Below, piece by piece: positions 44,160 to 53,109 of a DNA stretch of 64,000 nt. Both the position numbers and the translations under genes were made by a program. Each line of letters begins with the position of its first letter. The first letter of the stretch is position 1. Source of the stretch: Bradyrhizobium japonicum USDA 6 (lineage in GTDB: Bacteria > Pseudomonadota > Alphaproteobacteria > Rhizobiales > Xanthobacteraceae); contig NC_017249.1 of assembly GCF_000284375.1 (NCBI RefSeq), forward strand, positions 6,379,001-6,443,000, written 5' to 3'. The notes under the pieces are model-generated. The model was not told the origin of the DNA. It saw only the letters and a list, made by a program, of their open reading frames with translations, and did not search any database.

Positions 44160-45158
44160 TCAGGCGTGACCCACGCGAGCTAGTGAGCCCGCTGCCGATG
44201 TACGCGCTCGCGCCCGGATCGCCTTGTTGGCTGCCTTGATAACCGAGGGGCGCAGGATCTGGAGCGCGTCCCGGATCGTTGCCCCCCAGGACTGGTGGCG
44301 AAATCTTCCGCGCAATCTTGCAACCCGCAATGCACGCACGACCGTTTCGGGATCCGGAAGCCCTTGCTTGTCCTCGACCAGGCTCCAGGTCAGATTCTTA
44401 AGATCAAGGGTCTCTTCATCGATCTGAGAAAACGATTTGGAAGCGGTAATGTTCGCGTGGTCCGTCATATCGTAGAAAATCAGGCCGTCGTCGATCGCCA
44501 CCATGTCGCCATGACAGGCGAGGTCGACGAAAAACAGCTGGTCCACTCCCCACCTGATCGACTTGTAGTTTCGCATCAGACAGCCCGCCTGGATGACCTC
44601 GCTGTTGATCAGCAGGGTCGACGGAACAATTCCCAACACCCGGGTCTTGCCGACCAAATAGAGATCAGTCAGGCACTGCTGGCTCGAATACCGCGTGACC
44701 TGCCCTCCCCGGCGGTATTTTATGCCTTCATCCTGAACGAGATGAGATGTGGATGTCATGAACGCAGCGGTGGGGTACGTCCTCGCCAATTCCGCAAAAG
44801 TCTCGAGCGATCCGGGCACGAGCCAGTCGTCGTCATGCAAAACTTTGATCCAATGACCGCGACATGCGAGCATCGCACTGTTCGTATTCTCAACCTGGCC
44901 CCGTCCTCGGTGGTTCTGGACAATCCGAATACGGGAATCGCTCCGAGCGTATTCAGACAGAATGCTCCAACTGACGCCTTTTGGACCTTCGTCGTCGCTG
45001 ATCACCATTTCCCAGTCGGCGTAATTCTGCTGCAGCACGCTTTCAATCGTACGGCGTATCATATCCGGTCGACGGAAGGTTGGTATGGCCACCGAAATCA
45101 TGGGGCGGGCGTCCGGATCTCGAATGCCCTTCGACCCGTCGGGCTGCAACAGGTTCAT
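44160..45158 (-). CDS. Family 2 glycosyltransferase
   Basis: A 332-residue cytosolic inverting glycosyltransferase (GT-A fold). ISVAIPTFRRPDMIRRTIES and VLQQNYADWEMVISDDEG form the nucleotide-sugar-binding start, and the metal-binding motif is in HWIKVLHDDDWLVPGS. It should add one sugar to a lipid-linked polysaccharide unit. The ATG at 45158 (MNLLQPDGSKG) has GAGGG seven bases upstream; a longer frame to 45215 runs into a copy of the 19-bp motif, so the shorter start is preferred. It is divergent from the flippase gene. Confidence 0.9.
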   Translation of the reverse strand: MNLLQPDGSKGIRDPDARPMISVAIPTFRRPDMIRRTIESVLQQNYADWEMVISDDEGPKGVSWSILSEYARSDSRIRIVQNHRGRGQVENTNSAMLACRGHWIKVLHDDDWLVPGSLETFAELARTYPTAAFMTSTSHLVQDEGIKYRRGGQVTRYSSQQCLTDLYLVGKTRVLGIVPSTLLINSEVIQAGCLMRNYKSIRWGVDQLFFVDLACHGDMVAIDDGLIFYDMTDHANITASKSFSQIDEETLDLKNLTWSLVEDKQGLPDPETVVRALRVARLRGRFRHQSWGATIRDALQILRPSVIKAANKAIRARARTSAAGSLARVGHA

Positions 45159-45211
45159 CGCTTTTCCCTCAAGCTCAGTTCGATGAACGGTATGCTGACT
45201 GGAACGCCCGG

Positions 45212-45230
45212 CCATCCTTCATTTGCATGA
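45212..45230 (-). promoter_or_regulatory. 19-bp locus motif, copy 2
   Basis: Read on the minus strand the sequence is TCATGCAAATGAAGGATGG. It ends 53 bases before the ATG of the glycosyltransferase gene. Confidence 0.7.
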
Positions 45231-45348
45231 CGATGATCATCCCGAGACGCGACGTGTCGAAGCGGTCAGCTCGGTTGGCAGAATCGCGGCGGCAAGCACG
45301 AGCTGTTCATGCGAGCCCTCCTTCGATTCTGCGACACTTCAGCCAGCG

Positions 45349-45367
45349 TCATGCGAACGAATGATGG
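45349..45367 (+). promoter_or_regulatory. 19-bp locus motif, copy 3
   Basis: The sequence is TCATGCGAACGAATGATGG. It ends 99 bases before the flippase ATG at 45467. Confidence 0.72.
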
Positions 45368-45466
45368 CGCACACCCCGCTCCATCCTACGATCGAACCGA
45401 AGTAGATCGCTCAGTAGCTACGATCTTGCCTTTTTTGAAATGAATTCTAGACCCAGGAAGTTTTTC

Positions 45467-46771
45467 ATGGCCGCGAAACCGGCTACCGGTCCGACGCGGA
45501 CAGGGGCCCTTGTTCGTGCAGCGGCGGGTGTCTCCGCCCTCGCACTCACCGGCCAGCTCATGCTCGTAGCGGCCATTCCCATCCTCACCCGGCTCTATTC
45601 GCCGGAGGATTTTGGAATCTTCACGATCTATCTCTCAATCGTAAACATCGTCGGCGCGATAGCCGGACTTCGCTTCAGCACGTCTCTGTATTTGGTCGAG
45701 GACAGAGCTCACGCGCTGGTTGCACTCAAGCTCACACTCGTGGCGGTCTGTTTTACGACCTCTGTTGTGCTCACCGCGGGATACCTGCTGTCGGACGTGG
45801 TGCCGGGACGACTGCAACATCTTACCTACCTCGTCCCCATCGGGATGGGCGCGGTCGGCCTTGCCGACGCGATGAACTGCTGGTGCCTGCGCTTCAATCA
45901 TATGCGTGACTTCGGCATGGGCCGCCTCATCCTGCCGGCGTCGATGGCACTGCTCCAGGTGAGCTTCGGCCTCGCGCACCTCGGGGACGACGCAATGATC
46001 CGAGCCCACATCCTGAGCCAGGCTGTGCTGATCGCATTTCTCTGCGTCCGGCTCCTGAAATGGGAGGACATCCGCCGCATCTCGCAAGCCTCGTGGGGTT
46101 CGGTCGCGGCGACGGCGCGGCGAGAGTACAAATTTCCACTGTTCGAGCTGCCCTCGGCCCTTGCGGGATTCGCGATCATCAATCTCCCCGCAATCTTCAT
46201 AGGCTCGCTATTCGGTACCGCATTCGCCGGGCATTTTGGCGTCGCCGCCCGTCTCGTGACCGGTCCGGTCACCCTGATCGCTTTGCCGCTCAGCAATGTC
46301 TTCGTCGCCGAGGCCAGCAAAGACTTCGACCGTCATCATCTGCTCGGCACCGCATGCGGCCTGTTGGTCGTTGCGGCCGGCCTGATCGTTCTGCCGGTGC
46401 TCGGCCTTGGATTTATCTCCCCCTACGTCGTCGTTCCGCTGCTCGGAGAATCCTGGATACCTACGGGTCAGATCATGGGCGCCCTGGCGCTCATGTGCGC
46501 CGCACAAGCCTTGTCGACACCCATTCAAGAAGCTCCAACTCTTTTCCGTCGTCAGGAGCTGCGTCTGCTGGTCAACCTGGTGCGAGCCGTGTTCGTATTT
46601 GCCCCGCTTCTCATCGGTGCCCACCTCGGCTTCGACCCGTTGCAGGTGATCTACATGATGGCCGCCGGAGGAGCTACCGGCTACGCCCTGGGCATTATCG
46701 TGGCGCTGTTTCTCTTGAATGGGCCTGGCGGCGCGCGGACGTCGGGCGCACCGATCAATGGGCCTGTGTGA
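45467..46771 (+). CDS. Polysaccharide flippase (oligosaccharide translocase, Wzx-like)
   Basis: A 434-residue inner-membrane protein with about 12-14 hydrophobic segments. The N-terminal blocks VSALALTGQLMLVAAIPILT and RLYSPEDFGIFTIYLSIVNI are typical of the polysaccharide-synthesis transporter family (MATE-like), which flips undecaprenyl-linked repeat units to the periplasm. AGGAAG lies six bases before the ATG at 45467, which is why I prefer it to the ATG at 45440. It is the first gene of its unit; the thioesterase gene follows after its own motif copy. Confidence 0.92.
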   Translation: MAAKPATGPTRTGALVRAAAGVSALALTGQLMLVAAIPILTRLYSPEDFGIFTIYLSIVNIVGAIAGLRFSTSLYLVEDRAHALVALKLTLVAVCFTTSVVLTAGYLLSDVVPGRLQHLTYLVPIGMGAVGLADAMNCWCLRFNHMRDFGMGRLILPASMALLQVSFGLAHLGDDAMIRAHILSQAVLIAFLCVRLLKWEDIRRISQASWGSVAATARREYKFPLFELPSALAGFAIINLPAIFIGSLFGTAFAGHFGVAARLVTGPVTLIALPLSNVFVAEASKDFDRHHLLGTACGLLVVAAGLIVLPVLGLGFISPYVVVPLLGESWIPTGQIMGALALMCAAQALSTPIQEAPTLFRRQELRLLVNLVRAVFVFAPLLIGAHLGFDPLQVIYMMAAGGATGYALGIIVALFLLNGPGGARTSGAPINGPV

Positions 46772-46885
46772 CCCAGAGGGTCGAAAGAGCGCGCCCCGAA
46801 CTTCGCGTCCGCTCGAGGAGGCGGCACATGGACAATGGATACACTGGGGCGGAAATAACCAATTTCCTGGGCGCGACCAAATGCT

Positions 46886-46904
46886 TCATGCGAATGAATG
46901 ATGA
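46886..46904 (+). promoter_or_regulatory. 19-bp locus motif, copy 4
   Basis: The sequence is TCATGCGAATGAATGATGA, a perfect match to consensus. It ends 53 bases before the chosen thioesterase ATG (46958), the same distance as copy 2 to its gene. A short dyad ACTCC-6-GGAGT (46926-46941) lies between. Confidence 0.75.
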
Positions 46905-46957
46905 GAGGATTTTCAACGTCTTCATACTCCAATATCGGAGTTCGGTCGGTCGGTTGC

Positions 46958-47866
46958 ATGCCAATGAAACTACGGCCATTGATTGATACAGGCGAGGATT
47001 TGGCTTCTCCGCCCTCCTGCAATGTGGCGGCGGCGCCGCCCGTGCTGTTCCTACTGCCCGGCTCGCTTGGTTATGGAGCAAGCCTCGCCGCCCTGACAGC
47101 CTCAATACGCGAAATTGCACATGTCGTCCCGATCCGCTACCCGGATCTCGGCAAGATCTTGCAGGGTCAGGACAGCGTTTGCGATATGGCTGCTGCTGCC
47201 GTGGAGCAAATCAATCGCATCCAGCCGCAGGGCCACATCAGACTTCTCGGTCATTCCCTGGGTGGGGCGGTCGCCTTCGAGGTCGCGACGCGAATGTTTG
47301 CCGCCGGCCGCTCGGTGAAGTTCTTCGGAATTCTCGACACCAGCCTCATGGGCGAGCGCAGTTCTGCATGGGAGACGTTGACCCGCACGATCCGTCGAAT
47401 CCGCAGCAACCGGGTCACCGCGCCCCGGATGGTCTGCCGGGCCCTCGCCAAGGCAACCGTTGCGATCGGCCATGAAGCTAAGCTGGCCCGGATGCTCGAT
47501 CTCCGCGCGAAGGGGCAGTTCGATCTCACGTCGTTCAGGCTCAAGCAGGAATTGCAGGAAGTCTTGCGCGCGAAGGCCTACTTCCGCTGGTTGGCGGAGC
47601 CGAAATCGATGCTGCCGTTCTCCGCCGTCCTGTTCCGATGCCAGCGAAAGAAGATGCCGCAAACTCTGGGATGGGATCGTGCGTTTGCCCAGATCGATGT
47701 CGTCCCAAGCGCAGGCACTCACACCGATCTGGTCATGCCGCCTTACCTCGCGATGAACTTGCACCTCGTCCAGAAGGCGCTGTCACAAACCTACTCACCG
47801 GCCGAGTTTCCCCAGAGAGAGGCGGATTGTTCACGTGACCTTGCAAGCAGCCCACAGCCAAACTGA
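46958..47866 (+). CDS. Type I thioesterase-domain alpha/beta hydrolase
   Basis: A 302-residue alpha/beta hydrolase of the NRPS/PKS thioesterase type. The opening PVLFLLPGSLGYGASLAAL is the oxyanion region, the nucleophile is S100 in LLGHSLGGAVAFEVATRMF, and a C-terminal His is in AGTHTDLVMP. Such enzymes release or transfer acyl groups from a carrier protein; an acyl carrier protein and acyl-AMP ligase lie downstream in the same unit. The ATG at 46958 is preferred because the upstream ATG at 46898 falls inside motif copy 4. The 3' end overlaps the NadE-like gene by 32 bases. Confidence 0.87.
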   Translation: MPMKLRPLIDTGEDLASPPSCNVAAAPPVLFLLPGSLGYGASLAALTASIREIAHVVPIRYPDLGKILQGQDSVCDMAAAAVEQINRIQPQGHIRLLGHSLGGAVAFEVATRMFAAGRSVKFFGILDTSLMGERSSAWETLTRTIRRIRSNRVTAPRMVCRALAKATVAIGHEAKLARMLDLRAKGQFDLTSFRLKQELQEVLRAKAYFRWLAEPKSMLPFSAVLFRCQRKKMPQTLGWDRAFAQIDVVPSAGTHTDLVMPPYLAMNLHLVQKALSQTYSPAEFPQREADCSRDLASSPQPN

Positions 47867-48845
47867 ACCCGCGTTCAGTAAAGACGCCTTGGTCCTGGAT
47901 GCGCCATCGGAGGTCGCACGCATCGTCGCGTTCTTGCGCGACCGTGTCCTTGGCGTGCTTGGCCGACGCGGAGCCATCGTCGGACTTTCCGGCGGCATCG
48001 ACAGCTCGGTGGTCGCAGCGCTCTGTGCGCGCGCATTTGGAAATACGAAGGTCCTCGGCCTTCTGATGCCCGAGCGCGATTCGTCTTCCGATTCGCTGAG
48101 GCTCGGCCGGACCGTTGCCACGCAACTGCGCCTCACGACGGTTGTCGAAGACATCGCACCGGCGCTCGAAGCATTGGGCGCATACCGCCGGCAGCGAGAG
48201 GCGATCCAAGCCGTCGTACCCGAATACGGAACCGACTGGAAATGCAAGCTGGTACTCGGCTCGGGTGCGGAGAGCGCCGGCATCAACATCACCCGTCTGA
48301 CCGTACAAGACCCGCACGGCGAAACCTCCACCGTGCGTCTTCCCCCCGAGGTCTACCTGCAGATCGTCGCTGCAACCAACTACAAGCAACGGGTCCGCAA
48401 GATGACCGAGTACTATCACGCGGACCGTCTGAAATATGCCGTCATAGGCACACCAAACCGGCTCGAGCACGATCAGGGCTTCTTCGTGAAGCAAGGTGAC
48501 GGGGACGCGGACGTCATGCCGATTGCGCATCTCTACAAGAGCCAAGTCTACCAACTGGCCGAATACCTCGGCATCGACGACGAGATCAGGAGACGGCCGC
48601 CGACGTCCGACACATTCTCGCTGCCGCAGAGCCAGGAGGAGTTCTATTTCGCGGCCCCCTATCGATTGACTGATGTCTGCATGTACGCGGTCAATCACGG
48701 TATTTCCGCCGACAACGTGGCCGAGGCCGTAGGTCTAGCCACAGCGCAGGTGCAGAAGGTCTTCAAGGACATCACTTCCAAGCGTCGGGCGACGCGCTAT
48801 CTTCACAGCCCGCCTCTGCTCGTTGATGCGGTAATCGAGGACTAG
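47835..48845 (+). CDS. NAD-synthetase-like ATP-dependent amidase (NadE family, no glutaminase domain)
   Basis: A 336-residue protein of the adenine-nucleotide alpha-hydrolase (PP-loop) superfamily. The ATP motif is LSGGIDSSVV at about residues 51-60, followed by FGNTKVLGLLMPERDSSSDS, AATNYKQRVRKMTEYYHADR and LKYAVIGTPNRLEHDQGFFV, which match ammonia-dependent NAD synthetases. The N-terminal nitrilase-type glutaminase domain is absent. In this polysaccharide context it may amidate a carboxylated sugar or acyl intermediate instead of making NAD. It starts with GTG at 47835, 32 bases inside the thioesterase gene, so the two are coupled. AsnB-like amidotransferase follows six bases after. Confidence 0.87.
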   Translation: MTLQAAHSQTEPAFSKDALVLDAPSEVARIVAFLRDRVLGVLGRRGAIVGLSGGIDSSVVAALCARAFGNTKVLGLLMPERDSSSDSLRLGRTVATQLRLTTVVEDIAPALEALGAYRRQREAIQAVVPEYGTDWKCKLVLGSGAESAGINITRLTVQDPHGETSTVRLPPEVYLQIVAATNYKQRVRKMTEYYHADRLKYAVIGTPNRLEHDQGFFVKQGDGDADVMPIAHLYKSQVYQLAEYLGIDDEIRRRPPTSDTFSLPQSQEEFYFAAPYRLTDVCMYAVNHGISADNVAEAVGLATAQVQKVFKDITSKRRATRYLHSPPLLVDAVIED

Positions 48846-48850
48846 ACGGC

Positions 48851-50879
48851 ATGTGCGGCATCGCCGGCATCGTGGCGCTGAGTGCGAACGCTCCGAGTCC
48901 TTCGCGGAGAGCGCTCTTGCGTATGGTCGGGGCGCTCGCACATCGCGGGCCAGACGAGCGAGGCCTCTACCGGGACCAACGCGCGGGCCTGGCGCACGCC
49001 CGGCTCTCGATCATCGACATAGCGGGCGGACAACAACCTCTCTCCGATCCCGGCGGGCCCGCCTGGATCGTGTTCAACGGCGAGATCTTCAACTATGTCG
49101 AGCTGCGTGAGCAGCTGATCTCGCTCGGCCATCGCTTCCGCACCCGCAGCGACACGGAGGTCGTGATTCAGGCCTATCGCGCCTGGGGCGAGGCAGCATT
49201 CGAACGGATGAACGGGCAATGGGCCCTTGCCATCTGGGACGCCTCCGCCAACCGCCTCATCTTGTCCCGTGACCGGACCGGAATCTGCCCGCTGTATATC
49301 TGCAACCACCAAGGCCAACTCCACTTCGCCAGTGAGATCAAGGCCATCTTCGCGGCAAATCCGGCAATCCCTCGGGCACTCGATCCAGCGGGCATCGACC
49401 AGACCTTTACCTTCTGGAGTAGCGTGCCGCCGCAGAGCGTGTTTCAGGGGATCACGGAGATTGAACCGGGACACGTCCGCACCTACGCGCGCGGCGCGGT
49501 CCGGGACCGCGCATTCTGGACTCCGTGCTATGCGCCCCGGTCCGACGAGCGTCGCCTTCCGTCCGCCGGCTGCAATGACGATGTGATCGATGCTGTGCGT
49601 AGCGCACTGGAGGCGGCTACGGCGCTGAGAATGGTGCGGTCCGACGTCCCCGTGGGAAGCTATCTCTCCGGTGGTCTCGACAGCTCGCTCGTTGCGGCAT
49701 TGGGAAGCCGGTTTGCAGGCAGGCGCTTCCAGACATTTTCCGTGCGCTTTACCGACGCCGAGTATGACGAGACCTCCTATCAGCGCCTAATGGCACGCAC
49801 GATTGCGAGCGAGCACCACGAGCTCATGGTCTCGCGACAGGATATCGCCGAGGTATTTCCCAAGGTCATCTATCACACTGAGCGGCCAATCCTGCGGACC
49901 GCCCCTGCACCGCTGTTCCTGCTCTCAAAGCTCGTGCGCGAGCGCGGCATCAAGGTCGTGCTGACCGGCGAAGGCGCAGATGAAATGTTCGCCGGTTATG
50001 ATGTGTTTCGCGAAGGCAAGATCCGCCGTTTCTGGGGCCGCCAGCCGGCCTCAACGCGACGCGCCGCCCTCCTGAGCCGGCTCTATCCCTACATCTCGCG
50101 ATCGCCGGTCCACATGCAGGCCATCGCGCTAAAGTTCTTCGGACACGGCATTTCTGCACCAGATGCGCCCGGCTTCGCTCATTCCCCGCGTTGGCGCAGC
50201 ACGAGCGCGATCAAGCGCCTGTTCTCCGCAGACATGCGCGCGGCCACTTCGCAAGCCGACCCGGTGACCGAATTGCTCGATCGTTTGCCACCGGATTTTT
50301 GCCGCTGGACGCCGCTTGCACAAGATCAGTACCTCGAGACCAAGACGCTCCTGGCCGGGTATCTGCTCTCCTCCCAGGGGAGACCGGATGTTGATGGCGC
50401 ACTCGGTCGAGGGGCGCTTTCCATTCCTTGACGACGACGTCGTCGAACTCGCGAACTCCCTTCCCGACGCCTGCAAACTTCGCATCCTCGACGAGAAGCA
50501 CGTCCTTAAGCGTGTAACGCAGTCGCAAGCTCCATCAGAGATTGTCACACGCAAGAAGCAGCCCTACCGGACCCCCAACGCGCTCTGCTTCGTCGACAGG
50601 GATGCCCCCCCTTATGTCGACGAAGCGCTCTCAAGCGCAAGCGTCCGCGCCGCCAACATCTTCGACCCGGTGGCGGTCGAACGGCTGCGCGCCAAGTGCC
50701 AGGCCCATGCGCACGCCGGCGATGGCGACCTGTCCAACTTCGACAACATGGCGCTCGTCGGCGTCTTGTCCACTCAGCTCCTGTTCCAGCAGTTCGTCGC
50801 GGACCGGCCGGAAGCACCGCGCCGCCTCGAGCTCAGCGTGGACGTCGACCACCAGGACGTACCGGGAGTTTACGCATGA
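48851..50879 (+). pseudogene. Asparagine-synthetase-like amidotransferase with a one-base frameshift
   Basis: A class-II glutamine amidotransferase/synthetase of about 675 residues if the frame is repaired. The glutaminase domain begins MCGIAGIVALSAN (Cys2 nucleophile) with ARLSIIDIAGGQQPLSD and FNGEIFNYVELREQL. The synthetase PP-loop is YLSGGLDSSLVAAL (about residues 271-284). At codon 509 (GGGG at 50377-50380) the first frame goes off into RPDVDGALGRGALSIP and stops at 50431; the +1 frame continues with GDRMLMAHSVEGRFPFLDDD, the expected family sequence, to 50879. Removing one G restores the protein. This could be a sequencing error, a real mutation or programmed frameshifting. The stop overlaps the next gene by ATGA. 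The family matches amidotransferases of exosortase-A-type exopolysaccharide loci. Confidence 0.88.
50377..50380 (+). other. Frameshift site (GGGG)
   Basis: A run of four G between CCCA and AGACC. One G too many relative to the reading frame on either side; the open frame changes here from the first to the second part of the amidotransferase. Confidence 0.8.
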
Positions 50880-52438
50880 TCAACAATCCCGTGCCGCTCC
50901 TGCACGATTACCTGATCAACTCGGCCCATCAAAACGGCGCCAAGGTCGCGCTCGTGTGCGACGGTCATCGGGTTACCTACGACCAGCTCGAGGCGTGGTC
51001 GAATGCGGTCGCGCACCATCTGGTCGAGGCCGGCGTCGAGCGCGGCGATCGTGTGATGATCTTTGCCGACAACACCGTCGAGGCAGCCGTCAGTTTCTGG
51101 GCCGTCCTCAAGGCCAACGCGATCGTATGCCTCATCAATCCTCTCACGAAGCCCGACAAGCTCGGCTATCTCCTCAATGACTGCCAGCCGACTGCACTCA
51201 TTACGCAAACGCGCCTTTATGCGACGTTCCGCGAACCCGCACGACATTGCCCGTCCTTGCGCCGCGTGATCGTGTCCGGCCCACTCGACGACGCCGATCT
51301 GAACGCACTGCCGCATGCCGTGCGATGGAACACTGTAACGGCCAACGAGCACGACGCCGCACCCGCGCGCCGCTGCATCGATATTGATCTCGCCGCCATT
51401 GTCTATACCTCGGGCTCGACCGGCGAGCCCAAAGGGGTGATGCTGACGCACCGGAACATGATGACGGCATGCACGTCGGTTTCGTCGTATCTGGACGTCC
51501 GTGACGATGAGGTCATCCTCAACGCTCTGCCACTCGCCTTCGACTACGGCCTGTATCAGATGATCATGGCCGTACGCGCCGGAGCGCGCCTTGTTCTCGA
51601 GCGCTCTTTTGCCTTCCCCGCCGAGACGCTCCGACGTGTTGCAGAAGAGAGAGTGACGGGCTTTCCCGGCGTACCGACGATGTTCTCGACTCTGCTGCAG
51701 CTTGAGTCGCTGAAGAGTTACGATTTATCCAGCATTCGCTACGTGACGAGCACCGGTGCCGCGCTGCCGGTCCGGCACCTGGAGCAGCTGAGACACACGT
51801 TCCCCGGCGCACGCATCTACTCCATGTACGGTCTTACCGAATGCAAACGCTGCACCTACCTGCCGCCGGAGGATCTCGATCGGAAGCCGTCGAGCGTAGG
51901 AATTGCCATTCCAAATACCGAAATGTGGATCGTCGACGAGCGTGATCAACGGGTCGGCGCCGGCATCGCCGGACAGCTGGTGATCCGCGGTGCGACCGTC
52001 ATGAAGGGTTATTGGCGAAAGCCCGAAGCTACTGCGAAGAAACTCAAGCCCGGACCGCTTCCCGGCGAGCAGGTGCTTTACACCGGCGACTACTGTCAGA
52101 TGGACGCCGACGGATATCTGTACTTCGTCAGCCGGAGCGACGAGGTCATCAAATCGCGCGGCGAGAAGGTCGCGCCCAAGGAGGTGGAGAGCGCTTTGCT
52201 GGACATTCCCGGCATAAGGGAAGCGGCAGTCGTTGGCGTTCCCGACGATCTGCTCGGTCACGCGATCAAGGCCTTCGTGGTCGTCGACCAGGTGCGGCCG
52301 ATCGACGCCAAGCAGATCCAGCGAGAGTGTCACAAGCGCCTCGAGAGTTTCATGGTCCCCAAGTACGTCGTTATCGTGCCGGAACTGGCGCGCACGGATA
52401 CGGGCAAGATCAACAAGAGAGAGCTCATCACGGGATAG
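50876..52438 (+). CDS. AMP-forming acyl-CoA/acyl-carrier ligase
   Basis: A 520-residue adenylate-forming enzyme (ANL superfamily). The P-loop motif is IVYTSGSTGEPKGVMLTHRN (about residues 175-194), a further core motif is YSMYGLTECKRCTYLPP, the hinge region is LYTGDYCQMDADGYLYFVSR, and the catalytic Lys lies in RTDTGKINKREL near the C-terminus. It activates a carboxylic acid as acyl-AMP for transfer to the carrier protein encoded 50 bases downstream. Its ATG overlaps the amidotransferase stop (ATGA). The pair ligase/ACP following an AsnB-like protein resembles the exosortase-A-associated set. Confidence 0.92.
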   Translation: MINNPVPLLHDYLINSAHQNGAKVALVCDGHRVTYDQLEAWSNAVAHHLVEAGVERGDRVMIFADNTVEAAVSFWAVLKANAIVCLINPLTKPDKLGYLLNDCQPTALITQTRLYATFREPARHCPSLRRVIVSGPLDDADLNALPHAVRWNTVTANEHDAAPARRCIDIDLAAIVYTSGSTGEPKGVMLTHRNMMTACTSVSSYLDVRDDEVILNALPLAFDYGLYQMIMAVRAGARLVLERSFAFPAETLRRVAEERVTGFPGVPTMFSTLLQLESLKSYDLSSIRYVTSTGAALPVRHLEQLRHTFPGARIYSMYGLTECKRCTYLPPEDLDRKPSSVGIAIPNTEMWIVDERDQRVGAGIAGQLVIRGATVMKGYWRKPEATAKKLKPGPLPGEQVLYTGDYCQMDADGYLYFVSRSDEVIKSRGEKVAPKEVESALLDIPGIREAAVVGVPDDLLGHAIKAFVVVDQVRPIDAKQIQRECHKRLESFMVPKYVVIVPELARTDTGKINKRELITG

Positions 52439-52488
52439 CTTGTGGACGGCCAATCGACGCACCCGCTTTCATATGGAGCACCAACGCA

Positions 52489-52767
52489 ATGACACTGGTC
52501 TTGGCACCCGACCGCTGCAAGGAGCAGATCCGCGCTTTCCTGACATCGAACTTCTACATCAGCGACATCGCGGCGCTGAACGACGACGCTTCCCTGCTCG
52601 ACCAGGGGATCATCGATTCGACCGGAGTGCTCGAGGTGGTTGGGTTCATCGAGACGACCTTCGGAATCGCCGTCGACGACAATGAGATCCTGCCCGAGAA
52701 TCTCGATTCCATTCGGGGCATGGCACGTTACATCGCCAGCAAGGTTAACTTGGCCGCCGATACCTGA
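52489..52767 (+). CDS. Acyl carrier protein
   Basis: A 92-residue small acidic carrier protein. The phosphopantetheine attachment Ser is S44 in LLDQGIIDSTGVLEVVGFIE, which matches the DSL-type motif with T in place of L. The helical pattern and length match freestanding ACPs. The ligase 50 bases upstream probably loads it, and the thioesterase at 46958 could unload it. GGAGC lies a few bases before the ATG at 52489. It is the last gene of its unit; a 342-base gap follows. Confidence 0.92.
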   Translation: MTLVLAPDRCKEQIRAFLTSNFYISDIAALNDDASLLDQGIIDSTGVLEVVGFIETTFGIAVDDNEILPENLDSIRGMARYIASKVNLAADT

Positions 52768-53001
52768 TCGATCGGCGCGTTCGGCAAGCAGAGGAAACGA
52801 GCGGTCCTGTAACTCGATCGCGGCTTGGCGCCCCGGGGGCTTCACCCGGCCGCCGAGTGCGGCGATTTTTTGCCCTTCGCGAACCCTTCCGCATGAGCTC
52901 CTTGGTCAAGGCAATCCCGTGTCTTCCGGAGAGGCACGCCTCGACTGCACGACTGCGCGGACTACCCGCCGGCATTCCTCTGCAGTCCGATTCCAACGCT
53001 C

Positions 53002-53020
53002 TCATGCAAACGAACGAAGA
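53002..53020 (+). promoter_or_regulatory. 19-bp locus motif, copy 5
   Basis: The sequence is TCATGCAAACGAACGAAGA. It ends 89 bases before the nucleotidyltransferase ATG and lies upstream of a terminator-like hairpin. Confidence 0.72.
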
Positions 53021-53050
53021 CGCAGGCATGGTTTTGCTCCTACCTTTTTC

Positions 53051-53076
53051 CCGAGAAGCATATCTCGGTTTTTTTT
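53051..53076 (+). terminator. Terminator-like hairpin in the leader of the nucleotidyltransferase operon
   Basis: CCGAGA and TCTCGG form a 6-bp stem with loop AGCATA, followed by eight T residues. It lies between motif copy 5 and the ATG at 53110, so it may be an attenuator, or the end of the upstream unit. Confidence 0.7.
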
Positions 53077-53109
53077 GAAGCGTATTTTTTTGAGTGCATG
53101 GAGGTTCAG

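Larger units (their letters stand above)
45159..45466. other. Divergent intergenic region with two opposed motif copies
   Basis: This 308-base region separates the glycosyltransferase (minus) and flippase (plus). It contains motif copy 2 on the minus strand and copy 3 on the plus strand, each oriented toward its own gene. No small gene is supported. Confidence 0.6.
52768..53109. other. Intergenic region with motif copy and terminator-like hairpin
   Basis: This 342-base gap holds motif copy 5 (53002-53020), a terminator-like hairpin (53051-53076) and the ribosome binding site GGAGG of the next gene. No gene is supported inside it. Confidence 0.55.

Noticed and set aside
46898..46957. Earlier start for the thioesterase gene
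   Set aside because: The ATG at 46898 falls inside the 19-bp motif copy and the added residues show no family similarity, so the start at 46958 is preferred.
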